Origin: Lachnospiraceae bacterium
Lineage (GTDB): Bacteria; Bacillota; Clostridia; Lachnospirales; Lachnospiraceae
Reading direction: 5' to 3'
Assembly (NCBI GenBank): GCA_029225065.1
Contig: JAQXVT010000037.1
Coordinates: 1 to 64,000 of the forward strand
DNA: 64,000 nt
The notes under the pieces were generated by a model, which worked only from the letters and a program-made list of their open reading frames with translations, was not told where the DNA came from and ran no database searches. A program made the position numbers and the translations under genes. Every line of letters starts with the position of its first letter. Position 1 is the stretch's first letter. This document shows positions 36,131 through 43,874 of this stretch, in pieces.

Positions 36131-36159
36131 GGGATGTACCTTTCGTACATTCTCTTTTT
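36131..36159 (+). terminator. Terminator-like hairpin in the leader of the SGNH gene
   Basis: GGGATGTAC (36131-36139), 5-base loop, GTACATTCT (36145-36153), then CTTTTT. If the gene is transcribed from the TATAAT near 36084, this would sit in its leader as a possible attenuator. Confidence 0.4.
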
Positions 36160-36213
36160 GTGATAAAGAGCGAACATCTATAAGAGAAAAAAATAAGATA
36201 CAGGAGATATGCC

Positions 36214-37251
36214 ATGGCAAAATCAAAAGGCAAGCGGAAGAGACGGAATGATTCTCTTGTACTGCAGCTGATGATTCTGGTAGCGATCGTGCTTGTCGTG
36301 TTTGAGGGAAAATTCGTAGTTACGATGGTCACGCACCGCGCGTCCACCAGCGGAACGCAGTCCGCCGGTTCGAAAGAGGAAGGAACCACAGCAGACGGCA
36401 CAGAGACGGAGATACAGCAGGATAAAGATCTGGCATCAGTGTCAGCAGCAGATGGAAACAGCGATTTTTCTGTTCTGGCAGGACTTCCGTCAGGAAAGGG
36501 AACAGTGACAAAGCAGCAGGAGACAGAGGCCACTTACCCGACGGTATCCAATCCGGACAGCGCAGCGATTGTGAAAGAGGCAGCCACTCCGGTTGATGAC
36601 TTCTATTTTTCAGATGCAGTCTTCATCGGAGATTCGCGGATGCAGGGCTTTCAGAATGCATCGGGGATCACACAGGGTACATTCTTTACCAGTGTTGGCA
36701 TGTCGCTTGCAACCATGCAGAGTGAAGCGGTGATTCCGACCTCAGAGGGAAATGTGACGGTTGCGGCAGCGCTCTCTGGCGGAAACTATGGCAAGGTTTA
36801 TATCATGCTCGGTACGAATGATCTGGGTGAGTATGACTGGGATTCTTTTAAAGAAGGATTTATCTCCTGTACGAAGCGTTTTCAGGAGATTCAGCCAAAT
36901 GCGATTTTCTATATCTGCAGCGTCATCTATGTGGAGGAGTCCAAGATTACAAGCGGAAGCAGTTATGTCACAAATGCAAATGTGGATAAGATCAATTCGA
37001 TTTTGCTGGGTATCTGTGAAAGTGAAGGATACCATTATCTGGATTTGAATGAGATCCTGTCGAATGGTTACGGATCCCTGATCGAGGGTGCGTCCAGTGA
37101 TGGCGTTCACGTGTATGAAAAATACTGCCGGCAGATGCTTACGTATATGAAGTCCCATTATGTTACGGCAGATGATGGTTCTGCAGATTCTGGAGAAGAG
37201 AGTGAAACGGCAGAATCAGAGACAGAGACGGTCGCTGAAAAGAACAAATAG
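36214..37251 (+). CDS. Membrane-anchored SGNH/GDSL hydrolase
   Basis: 345 aa: basic cytosolic start, one TM segment (about 13-33), a low-complexity Thr/Ser/Glu linker (about 45-125), then an extracellular SGNH domain. The four blocks are visible: AVFIGDSRM (block I Ser, about 141), the Gly block in LSGGNYGK (about 186-193), IMLGTNDLGEYDW (Asn about 200) and SSDGVHVYE (Asp-x-x-His, about 295-298). Such enzymes are esterases, often removing acetyl groups from wall glycans; the substrate is unknown. C-terminal Glu/Ser/Thr-rich tail. ACAGGAGATATGCC precedes the ATG. Possibly controlled by the hairpin just upstream. Confidence 0.8.
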   Translation: MAKSKGKRKRRNDSLVLQLMILVAIVLVVFEGKFVVTMVTHRASTSGTQSAGSKEEGTTADGTETEIQQDKDLASVSAADGNSDFSVLAGLPSGKGTVTKQQETEATYPTVSNPDSAAIVKEAATPVDDFYFSDAVFIGDSRMQGFQNASGITQGTFFTSVGMSLATMQSEAVIPTSEGNVTVAAALSGGNYGKVYIMLGTNDLGEYDWDSFKEGFISCTKRFQEIQPNAIFYICSVIYVEESKITSGSSYVTNANVDKINSILLGICESEGYHYLDLNEILSNGYGSLIEGASSDGVHVYEKYCRQMLTYMKSHYVTADDGSADSGEESETAESETETVAEKNK

Positions 37252-37342
37252 CGGTGAGGTATCCGGACAAAGAGAATTACAGTAGTATTTATGGGATAAA
37301 ATCCGATAGAAATTGAACGCAGATCGTAAAGCAACTGTGCTT

Positions 37343-37388
37343 ACGAGCAAGTAGTGAAGCGAATTTCGAATGACTGCTTTACAATTAG
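37343..37388. repeat. Dispersed palindromic repeat, family A copy 3
   Basis: GAGCAAGTAGTGAAGCG, AATTTCGAATGACTGC, TTTACAATTAGG: aligns along its whole length with copy 2 at 13763. It lies between the SGNH and DUF4358 genes, just upstream of the latter's ribosome site. Confidence 0.55.
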
Positions 37389-37419
37389 GAAGACAGAAAA
37401 TCTGAAAGGAGATAAACAT

Positions 37420-37881
37420 ATGAAAAAATTAACAGCAGTGATCTGCACTGCAATGATGGCAATCAGCCTGACCGCGTGCGGAGGAAATACAAAAGAAGTA
37501 TCCGTGGATCCGGATAAGCTTGCCGAGGAGCTTCTTACGACAGTGACCTCAGATGATCTGTCAAAAAGTACGATGGATCTGTCGACGATTTACTTCTATG
37601 ATGCGAACAATGTAAACAGTGCAGTGGCTTACGCGAGCTCCGGTACAACCTCCTGTGAGGTGGCAGTAGTAGAGAGCAAGGATGCATCTGAGACAGCTGA
37701 CGTGGAAAAGAACTTCAAGACCAGAGTCGAGAATCAGAAAAATCTGTACGCTTCCTACAACGCAGAAGAGGCAGGCAGACTTGATGACGCAATCATTAAG
37801 AGCGCCGGAAAATACACAGTTCTCTGTGTCTGTGACGATACCGATAAGGCAAACGAAATTCTGAAGGAGAATGGTTTCTAA
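37420..37881 (+). CDS. DUF4358-type lipoprotein
   Basis: 153-aa exported lipoprotein of unknown function. A lipobox, SLTACGG, with acceptor Cys about residue 20 follows a short signal (MKKLTAVICTAMMAI). The mature part has the DUF4358 pattern: a short acidic start (VDPDKLAEELL), STIYFYD, a central VEKNFKTRVENQKNLYASYN helix and KYTVLCVCDDTDKANEIL at the end. Families of this type are common in Lachnospiraceae and other gut Clostridia, often several per genome. Start at ATG 37420 after AAAGGAGATAAAC; an in-frame ATG at 37354 has no site and would bury the signal peptide. Confidence 0.78.
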   Translation: MKKLTAVICTAMMAISLTACGGNTKEVSVDPDKLAEELLTTVTSDDLSKSTMDLSTIYFYDANNVNSAVAYASSGTTSCEVAVVESKDASETADVEKNFKTRVENQKNLYASYNAEEAGRLDDAIIKSAGKYTVLCVCDDTDKANEILKENGF

Positions 37882-37900
37882 AGAAGTGGTGAATTGAAAA

Positions 37901-37952
37901 GGTGAATTTCACTTTACAAAGATAAATTCTACTTTGTGGAACTAAATTCTAC
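37901..37952. repeat. 20-bp-period direct repeats, possible transposon end remnant
   Basis: Three units start at 37901, 37921 and 37941 with the shared core AATTTCAC / AATTCTAC / AATTCTAC at the same offset, exactly 20 bases apart. Serial 20-bp transposase sites at element ends are known for IS21-type elements; here no transposase gene is present. Confidence 0.45.
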
Positions 37953-38044
37953 ATGAAATAAAAAAATATTGAACCTGTATATGAAATTTCCCAAAATCAG
38001 AGTTAAAATAAAGGTAAAGGCTGTGGTTTTGGGGATTTTTTTGC

Positions 38045-38230
38045 ATGCTGCTCGGAAGCCGAGTATCCGCCGGCGTTCGGGAATACTGGATTATAAATCC
38101 GATGAAAGAAATCGTCAACGTGTATGATTTTGAAAAAAATACTCAGACCGGCCTCTATTCTTTTGACGATAGGATTCCGGTATCGATCTACCCCGGGTTC
38201 GCCATTCGAATATCAGATTTATTGGAATAA
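38045..38230 (+). pseudogene. Truncated Uma2-family endonuclease-like pseudogene
   Basis: The 61-residue reading frame contains AGVREYWIINPMKEIVNVYD and SIYPGFAIRISDLLE, the C-terminal third of Uma2 (DUF820, PD-(D/E)XK fold) proteins. The N-terminal part with the nuclease core is missing and the upstream bases show no start with a ribosome site, so this is a remnant. It sits between the 20-bp-period repeats and a tRNA gene, fitting a region hit by insertion and deletion. Confidence 0.7.
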
Positions 38231-38239
38231 CGCAAAAAC

Positions 38240-38262
38240 GTCCGGTGCTGGTAGCACCGGAC
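38240..38262 (-). terminator. Hairpin terminator downstream of tRNA-Thr (second of two)
   Basis: Perfect 10-bp stem GTCCGGTGCT / AGCACCGGAC with a 3-base loop. Read on the minus strand it is followed by GTTTTTG. Confidence 0.7.
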
Positions 38263-38283
38263 AGTCATGCACATTTTATACAA

Positions 38284-38308
38284 ATCAAAAAGCCCGTAAG
38301 CACGGGCT
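38284..38308 (-). terminator. Terminator of tRNA-Thr
   Basis: Minus strand AGCCCGT-GCTT-ACGGGCT stem (38308-38291) followed by TTTTTGATTT, directly after the tRNA 3' end. Confidence 0.8.
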
Positions 38309-38317
38309 CTTCAGACC

Positions 38318-38390
<73 letters not shown>

Positions 38391-38480
38391 AGATCGGCTT
38401 GTTCAGCCGACTCAAATATTATATCTGATTTTAAACGAAAAAGCAAGTCCTTTTTTCCGATTTTTAAATTTTTTTAGAAG

Positions 38481-38515
38481 CTCACGTAGCGGCTTGCGAA
38501 CGTCCGCTTTGATGA
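38481..38515. repeat. Dispersed palindromic repeat, family A copy 4
   Basis: ACGTAGC followed by GGCTTGCGAACGTCCGC and TTTGATG, with GCGG/CCGC pairing. It abuts the stop codon of the ZIP transporter gene. Confidence 0.5.
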
Positions 38516-38520
38516 AGCGT

Positions 38521-39297
38521 TCACCCAAGCGCCGTATCCAGCACCATCATCATACTGAATCCAACCGCAAAAAAGATTGTGCCGATATTAGAGTGGTTTC
38601 CCTCGGACATTTCGGGGATCAGTTCCTCGACGACGACATAGAGCATGGCACCGGCGGCGAAGCTGAGCAGATAGGGGAGGACGGGGACGAGGTAGCGTGC
38701 GGCGAGAATGGTGAGCACGGCGCCGATCGGTTCGACGATGCCGGAGAGGACACCGCCGGCAAAAGCCCGGCCTTTTTTCATGCCCTCTGCGCGCAGGGGC
38801 ATCGAGATGATTGCGCCTTCCGGGAAGTTCTGAATGGCAATGCCAAGAGAGAGCGCAAGTGCGCCGGCAGAAGTGATCTGCGTGCTCCCGGAGAGAAATC
38901 CGGCGTAGACGACACCGACCGCCATGCCTTCCGGAATGTTGTGCAGCGTTACGGCAAGCACCATCATCGTAGTGCGCTGCAGCTGGCTTTTCGGTCCCTC
39001 GGCGGCATCACTGCCGAGATGAAGGTGCGGGATGATGTGATCGAGCAGCAAAAGAAAGAGAATTCCGATCCAGAAGCCGATCACGGCTGGAAGAAAGGAA
39101 AGCTTTCCCATCCAGGAGACCTGCTGCATTGCAGGGAGCAGAAGGCTCCAGATGGAGGCGGCGACCATGACGCCGGCCGCAAAGCCGGTGAGCGCCCGCG
39201 AGATGGTTTCGTTCAGATTTTTTTTCAGGAAAAACACGCAGGCAGCGCCGAGTGTTGTCCCGAGAAAGGGAATGAGGATTCCGTAAAATGTTTGCAT
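38521..39297 (-). CDS. ZIP-family divalent metal transporter
   Basis: 258-aa polytopic importer (about eight TM helices) of the ZIP/ZupT family for Zn, Mn or Fe. The metal-path motifs in TM4 and TM5 are present: LHNIPEGMAVG (His-Asn-x-x-Glu, about 128-138) and IAIQNFPEGAIIS (about 160-172). A short His-containing loop (HLHLG) lies between TM3 and TM4. AAGGAG precedes the ATG. A consensus promoter and a perfect 7-6-7 dyad directly upstream indicate metal-responsive repression. A family A repeat touches its stop codon. Confidence 0.88.
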   Translation of the reverse strand: MQTFYGILIPFLGTTLGAACVFFLKKNLNETISRALTGFAAGVMVAASIWSLLLPAMQQVSWMGKLSFLPAVIGFWIGILFLLLLDHIIPHLHLGSDAAEGPKSQLQRTTMMVLAVTLHNIPEGMAVGVVYAGFLSGSTQITSAGALALSLGIAIQNFPEGAIISMPLRAEGMKKGRAFAGGVLSGIVEPIGAVLTILAARYLVPVLPYLLSFAAGAMLYVVVEELIPEMSEGNHSNIGTIFFAVGFSMMMVLDTALG

Positions 39298-39328
39298 GAT
39301 AAACTCCTTCCATGGATCATGTTCAAAA

Positions 39329-39348
39329 TAGTTAGATGAAACTAACTA
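39329..39348. promoter_or_regulatory. Putative metal-regulator operator of the ZIP gene
   Basis: Perfect dyad TAGTTAG-ATGAAA-CTAACTA (7-6-7) located 7-26 bases past the -10 element, covering the expected transcription start region. Half-sites with TTAG/CTAA are reminiscent of DtxR/MntR/IdeR-type operators; the regulator itself is not identified here. Confidence 0.6.
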
Positions 39349-39354
39349 AAAAAT

Positions 39355-39383
39355 ATTATACGCAGATGTTTTTGAAATGTCAA
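39355..39383 (-). promoter_or_regulatory. Consensus promoter of the ZIP transporter gene
   Basis: Minus strand TTGACA (39383-39378), 17-base spacer, TATAAT (39360-39355): a perfect consensus sigma-A promoter about 60 bases upstream of the start codon. Confidence 0.85.
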
Positions 39384-39485
39384 TAATGATACAGAATTCG
39401 TATATAGATAAAGACTTTATCCGGAAAAGCGTCACAGATAGAAAATTTCATGGAAATAAAACCGCCATACAGACAAAAAATTAAT

Positions 39486-39514
39486 TTGCTTCTCTCTGCG
39501 TTTTATTATATACT
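39486..39514 (+). promoter_or_regulatory. Promoter of the MBOAT operon
   Basis: TTGCTT (39486-39491), 17-base spacer, TATACT (39509-39514), about 120 bases before the MBOAT start. Confidence 0.5.
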
Positions 39515-39637
39515 AAACCGTGTTTACTTCTGAAACAGGCAACTGTTCAGAGTCAGACGAAATTTTATAAAACGGACAAAAATTCTTACATCTTTAAGCC
39601 GTTTTTTATCATCAAAGAACAAAAAGGAGAACGATCA

Positions 39638-41059
39638 ATGATTTTCAGCAGTCTGTTATTTTTGTTCCGGTTTCTTCCGGCGGTGCTGGTGCTGTATTAT
39701 CTCGCACCGCGTCCGCTGCGCAATCTGGTGCTGCTTCTGTGCAGCCTGGTGTTTTATGCGTGGGGAGAGCCGGTCTATATTATTCTGATGATTGTGTCGA
39801 TTCTGGTGTCGTATACGGGCGGCATTCTGGTCGACCGGTTTAAGACGCAGGGAAGGCAGAAGGCGGCTAAGGCAGCACTGATTGGTTCCTCTGTAATCAG
39901 CCTGTCGCTGCTTGGATTTTTCAAATATGCAGATTTTGTGATCGGGACGGTCAACAGCCTGACCGGGGCCGACATCAATCTGCTGAAGATTGCGCTGCCG
40001 ATCGGCATTTCCTTTTATACGTTTCAGACAATGTCGTACACGATCGATGTGTACCGCGGCGAGGCGCATGTTCAGAAAAATCTGATCTCGTTTGGTGCGT
40101 ATGTGACGATGTTTCCGCAGCTGATCGCGGGACCGATCGTACAGTACAAGACGATTGACCGTCAGCTTCGTACAAGAAAAGAAACGGCAGGACAGTTTGC
40201 GTACGGTATTCACCGGTTTATGATCGGACTTGGGAAAAAAGTGCTTCTGGCAAACAATGCCGGTTCGCTCTGGGATACAATCAGCAGCATGCCGCATACA
40301 CAGATCCCGGTGGCAATGTCCTGGATGGGGCTGGCCGCGTATACCTTTCAGCTGTATTTTGATTTCTCAGCCTATTCGGATATGGCGATCGGGCTGGGGC
40401 ATATGTTTGGATTCCGATTCCTGGAAAATTTTAATTATCCGTATGTGTCAAAGAGCATCACGGAATTCTGGAGAAGATGGCATATTTCACTCAGCACCTG
40501 GTTTCGGGATTATGTGTACATTCCGCTTGGCGGCAATCGCGTTGCGGCGTGGAAGCACATCCGAAATATTCTGGTTGTCTGGATGCTGACCGGTATCTGG
40601 CACGGAGCAAGCTGGAATTTTGTGCTCTGGGGGCTGTATTACGGCGTGCTGCTTCTGATCGAAAAATTTGTGCTTGGAAAATATCTGAAAAAGCTTCCGG
40701 GGGTGTTTCAGCACATCTACTGTATGTTTTTTGTAATGCTGGGCTGGCAACTGTTTGTATTTGACGATATGAGTGCCGGAATTTCATTTGCGAAAGCGTT
40801 GTTCGGCATGTATGGCAGTGGTCTTGCCAACCGGGAGACGCTGTATCTTCTATATAATAATGCAGTATTGCTGATCCTGCTGATTCTTGGAAGCACACAG
40901 CTTCCGGCGCGGGCAGGAAACTGGATCTGTGCAAAGCTGAAAGGAAACGAAATACTGCTGACAATCGTAAAAAATATCTTTTACGTTGTAATCTTTCTGC
41001 TGTCGGTTGCGTGGCTGGTGGATGCGTCTTACAATCCGTTTCTCTATTTCCGGTTCTAA
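39638..41059 (+). CDS. MBOAT-family O-acyltransferase (AlgI/DltB-like)
   Basis: 473-aa polytopic membrane enzyme that passes acyl groups, typically acetyl, across the membrane for wall or exopolysaccharide modification. Family marks are FYTFQTMSYTIDVYRGE (about 126-142), MFPQLIAGPIVQY (about 154-166), FDFSAYSDMAIGLGHMFG (about 242-259), FWRRWHISLSTWFRDYVY (about 277-294) and the invariant catalytic His in LTGIWHGASWNFVLWG (about 325). AAAAAGGAGAACG precedes the ATG. The DHHW protein encoded next is the usual extracytoplasmic partner, so the two probably form an AlgI-AlgJ/X-like O-acetylation pair. Confidence 0.92.
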   Translation: MIFSSLLFLFRFLPAVLVLYYLAPRPLRNLVLLLCSLVFYAWGEPVYIILMIVSILVSYTGGILVDRFKTQGRQKAAKAALIGSSVISLSLLGFFKYADFVIGTVNSLTGADINLLKIALPIGISFYTFQTMSYTIDVYRGEAHVQKNLISFGAYVTMFPQLIAGPIVQYKTIDRQLRTRKETAGQFAYGIHRFMIGLGKKVLLANNAGSLWDTISSMPHTQIPVAMSWMGLAAYTFQLYFDFSAYSDMAIGLGHMFGFRFLENFNYPYVSKSITEFWRRWHISLSTWFRDYVYIPLGGNRVAAWKHIRNILVVWMLTGIWHGASWNFVLWGLYYGVLLLIEKFVLGKYLKKLPGVFQHIYCMFFVMLGWQLFVFDDMSAGISFAKALFGMYGSGLANRETLYLLYNNAVLLILLILGSTQLPARAGNWICAKLKGNEILLTIVKNIFYVVIFLLSVAWLVDASYNPFLYFRF

Positions 41060-41075
41060 GCGCAGGAAGAACCTG

Positions 41076-41117
41076 ACAAGTCACCTGATTCTATTGCGAA
41101 TGTCCGCTCTGAATAAG
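41076..41117. repeat. Dispersed palindromic repeat, family A copy 5
   Basis: Contains ATTGCGAATGTCCGCTCTGAA, close to copies 3 and 4. It lies in the 190-base gap between the MBOAT and DHHW genes, inside the presumed transcript. Confidence 0.45.
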
Positions 41118-41251
41118 GCCAGACAGGTGCTATGCGAGGTTATGGTGCAGGGAAGTGTTTGCAAAATTGTGGATTTTCGCTTTGATGCATATGATTTCGA
41201 GTTGTGTGGGTGAGTATAAGAAAACAATGGTTACAAAAAAGGAGAAATACT

Positions 41252-42391
41252 ATGAGCAGACGACAGTCGTGGAACACGATTCTGGTGTTCTGCATTCTGA
41301 TTTTTGGCATGACGGTCGCGACGATACTGAAGCCGTCTACAGAATTTTCTGAGACGGAAAACCGTTCGCTGGCACAAAAGCCATCCCTCAGTGTAAAGCC
41401 ACTTTTAAATGGAGAATTTGAATCTGATTATGAGTCGTATCTGACGGATCAGTTTGTGCTGCGTGATCAGTGGATTGCACTGAAGACGAAGGCAGAGCGG
41501 GCGACGTTTAAGACGGAAAGCAAGGATATTTATTTTGCAGATGACGATTATCTGATTGAAAAACATACTGGGTCATTTACTTCAGATATGGCACAGCAGA
41601 ATATCCGCATTCTGCAGCAGTTTGTGGAAACGTATGAACCGCAGTTTGGTGCGGAACACATGTCAGTGATGATTGTACCGAACGCGGTCGATATTCTGCG
41701 TGACAAGCTGCCGGCGTTTGCGGCTCCGTATGATGAGGAGACGTATTTAAATCAGGCGGCGGAGGTGATGCCGTCCGGTGTGTGGTTTGACGCTTCTTCT
41801 GTGCTGCGCAGCCATCTGGATGAGGAGCTTTATTATCATACGGATCATCACTGGAAGACCGGGGCAGCATTTACGGTATATCAGGAATGGGCGGCGACCA
41901 AGGATCTTACGGTACCGTCCGAAGAGGATTATCAGATTGAAACGGCGACGGACAGCTTTGAGGGGACGATTCAGTCAAAGCTTGGCATTCACACCGTAAA
42001 AGATTCGATCGAACTGTATCAGCCGATCGACGATCTCTTTTACACGGTACAGATGGACGGCAGTGACGAGGTATCCTACAGCATTTATGACCGGACAGCT
42101 CTGGATACGAAAAATAAATACGGCGTTTATTTTGGCGGAAACCATGCACTTGTGAAGCTTCGCACGCGCAATACGAACGGGCGGAAGATGCTGGTAATCA
42201 AGGATTCTTATGCGCACTGCTTTGCACCGTTTCTGCTGCCGGATTTTGCAGAGGTTGATCTGCTGGACATTCGGTATTATAATCAGAAGGTGAGCGATCT
42301 CATCGCACAGGGCGGATACACAGATTTTCTGTTCCTGTATAATGCGGCGGGATTTGCGGAAGATACGAGTATTGCTAGGATAATAGGATAA
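41252..42391 (+). CDS. DHHW-family extracytoplasmic protein
   Basis: 379 aa with an N-terminal membrane helix (about 8-28) and an extracytoplasmic SGNH-like domain. The motif giving the family its name, YHTDHHWKTGAAF, is at about 195-207; SETENRSLAQKP near 35-46 and MLVIKDSYAHCFAPFL (Asp-Ser, about 325-340) match AlgJ/AlgX-type proteins, in which the Asp-His and Ser residues act in acetyl transfer. Start at ATG 41252 after AAAAGGAGAAATACT; an in-frame start at 41204 has no site. Expected to accept the acyl group delivered by the MBOAT protein. thyX begins 14 bases downstream, an unrelated function. Confidence 0.82.
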   Translation: MSRRQSWNTILVFCILIFGMTVATILKPSTEFSETENRSLAQKPSLSVKPLLNGEFESDYESYLTDQFVLRDQWIALKTKAERATFKTESKDIYFADDDYLIEKHTGSFTSDMAQQNIRILQQFVETYEPQFGAEHMSVMIVPNAVDILRDKLPAFAAPYDEETYLNQAAEVMPSGVWFDASSVLRSHLDEELYYHTDHHWKTGAAFTVYQEWAATKDLTVPSEEDYQIETATDSFEGTIQSKLGIHTVKDSIELYQPIDDLFYTVQMDGSDEVSYSIYDRTALDTKNKYGVYFGGNHALVKLRTRNTNGRKMLVIKDSYAHCFAPFLLPDFAEVDLLDIRYYNQKVSDLIAQGGYTDFLFLYNAAGFAEDTSIARIIG

Positions 42392-42405
42392 GGAGGACCC
42401 CATAC

Positions 42406-43080
42406 ATGAAAATTCAAAAAGCAGGTTATGAAATCCTGACCCCGATCTCAGAGGGCGGAGTGAAGGAGCTTCAGCACATCGAGCGAATTGGAAGAGTATG
42501 CTATAAATCAGAGGACAAGATTACAGAGGATGGCGAGAGCGCGAAAAAATTCGTAAAAATGCTGATCAATGCGCATCATGAGGCGATGATCGAGCACAGC
42601 ACACTCTCGGTAATGTTTACGGTTGACCGCGGTGTGTCACATGAGATGGTGCGCCATCGGATCGCAAGCTTTGCGCAGGAGAGCACAAGATACGTCAATT
42701 ATTCAAAAGATAAATTTGGAAATGAGATCAATGTGATCGACCTGAAGCCGGGAATCGAGCTTGACCGGAAAATGGCGGGAATGTCGGCGGAAGTGATTGA
42801 TGAGGTGTTAAAAGAGTGGGAGCAGGCGATGCTCGATGCGGAAAAGCATTATATGCGGATGATCGAGCTTGGCGCTACGGCGCAGATCGCACGTTCCGTT
42901 CTGCCGAATTCCACCAAGACGAACATCATGATCACGGCAAACTACCGGGAGTGGAGAAATTATTTCCGCCTTCGCACAGCGAGCGATGCGCATCCGCAGA
43001 TCCGGGAGGTATCCGTACCGCTTCTGAAAGAGCTGAAGGAGCGGATACCGGTTATTTTTGATGATGTCACAGTGGAGTGA
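42406..43080 (+). CDS. thyX: FAD-dependent thymidylate synthase ThyX
   Basis: 224 aa. Converts dUMP to dTMP with methylene-tetrahydrofolate, FAD and NADPH, releasing tetrahydrofolate. The ThyX signature RHRxxSxxxxSxR is intact as RHRIASFAQESTR (about 84-96), preceded by HEAMIEHSTLSVMF and followed later by RSVLPNSTKTNIMITANYREW and FRLRT. AAGGAGGACC precedes the ATG. It starts 14 bases after the DHHW gene and 13 bases before folA, so the last four genes of this block could share a transcript. Confidence 0.95.
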   Translation: MKIQKAGYEILTPISEGGVKELQHIERIGRVCYKSEDKITEDGESAKKFVKMLINAHHEAMIEHSTLSVMFTVDRGVSHEMVRHRIASFAQESTRYVNYSKDKFGNEINVIDLKPGIELDRKMAGMSAEVIDEVLKEWEQAMLDAEKHYMRMIELGATAQIARSVLPNSTKTNIMITANYREWRNYFRLRTASDAHPQIREVSVPLLKELKERIPVIFDDVTVE

Positions 43081-43093
43081 TCGAGGGATAACG

Positions 43094-43591
43094 ATGAATA
43101 TTATAGTAGCAGCAGACAAAAACTGGGGAATCGGTTATCAGAACAAGCTGTTGGTCAGCATTCCGTCTGACATGAAATTTTTCCGGGAGACGACAACCGG
43201 AAAGGTGGTCGTGATGGGAAGAAAAACGCTGGAAAGCTTTCCAAACGGACTTCCGCTTGCAATGCGCACAAACATTGTTTTGACAAGAAAGCCGGATTAT
43301 CAGGTCAAAGGCGCACTGATTTTTCGTTCGGTGGAAGACGTGCTGGAGGAATTGAAAAAATATGATTCTGAGGATATCTACGTGATCGGCGGAGAAGAGA
43401 TCTACCGGGAATTTCTTCCGTACTGCGATGTAGCCCATGTGACGAAGATCGATCATGAATACCTTGCAGATGCATTTTTCCCGAATCTCGACCAGGAGAA
43501 GGACTGGGTGATTACGGCGGACAGCGAGGAACAGACGTATTTTGATTTGGAGTATACGTTTCTGCGATATGAGCGCAGGGCGAAGAACTGA
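43094..43591 (+). CDS. folA: Dihydrofolate reductase
   Basis: 165-aa DHFR reducing dihydrofolate to tetrahydrofolate with NADPH. MNIIVAADKNWGIGYQNKLL opens the fold, with the Trp/Gly loop; IPSDMKFFRETTTGKVVVMGRKTLESFP carries the catalytic acidic residue (Asp about 27) and the NADPH site; YVIGGEEIYREFLPYCD (about 98-114) is the second nucleotide site. Start at ATG 43094 after CGAGGGATAACG; an in-frame ATG at 43058 overlaps thyX. Pairing with ThyX is notable because ThyX, unlike ThyA, does not produce dihydrofolate. Confidence 0.93.
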   Translation: MNIIVAADKNWGIGYQNKLLVSIPSDMKFFRETTTGKVVVMGRKTLESFPNGLPLAMRTNIVLTRKPDYQVKGALIFRSVEDVLEELKKYDSEDIYVIGGEEIYREFLPYCDVAHVTKIDHEYLADAFFPNLDQEKDWVITADSEEQTYFDLEYTFLRYERRAKN

Positions 43592-43604
43592 GCGCATTAA
43601 AGGG

Positions 43605-43705
43605 TGTTTGAAAAATCATTACCGCAATCTAAGTGGCTCATAAGGGATCCTTCCACAAATTGTGACACATATTTTGCAGAAAGCATTTTTCAAACACGCT
43701 CCAGG
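43605..43705. repeat. MITE-like dispersed repeat, family B (longest copy)
   Basis: About 100 bases bounded by inverted termini GTGTTTGAAAAATCATT (left) and GCATTTTTCAAACACGC (right), with interior CCGCAATCTAAGTGG and CAAATTGTGACACA. A deleted copy is at 8146-8206 and its right end recurs at 6311-6328. No coding capacity. Confidence 0.6.
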
Positions 43706-43783
43706 CAAAACGAATGCGGTGAATTAACCGAATCAGGCAAACAAAGCAATGCTCCTGATATACGAATGGAAAACAGTAAAAAG

Positions 43784-43825
43784 AAAGGCATGCCTTCCCA
43801 TCTACCGGAGCACATGCCTTTTTTT
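43784..43825. terminator. Terminator between folA and pyrI
   Basis: AAAGGCATG (43784-43792) pairs with CATGCCTTT (43813-43821), then T to 43825. It can end the folA transcript; A-rich bases on the left could let it serve pyrBI as well. Confidence 0.75.
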
Positions 43826-43874
43826 ATTTTCTGCTATTGTTCCGAGTCAGCATCCAAAATGCTGTACCGTTCTG

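Larger units (their letters stand above)
35818..36213. other. Intergenic region with terminator and second hairpin
   Basis: About 395 bases. It holds the strong terminator at 35977 and a smaller hairpin with T-run at 36131-36159. Between them TATAAT occurs near 36084, without a good -35. No gene seen. Confidence 0.5.
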
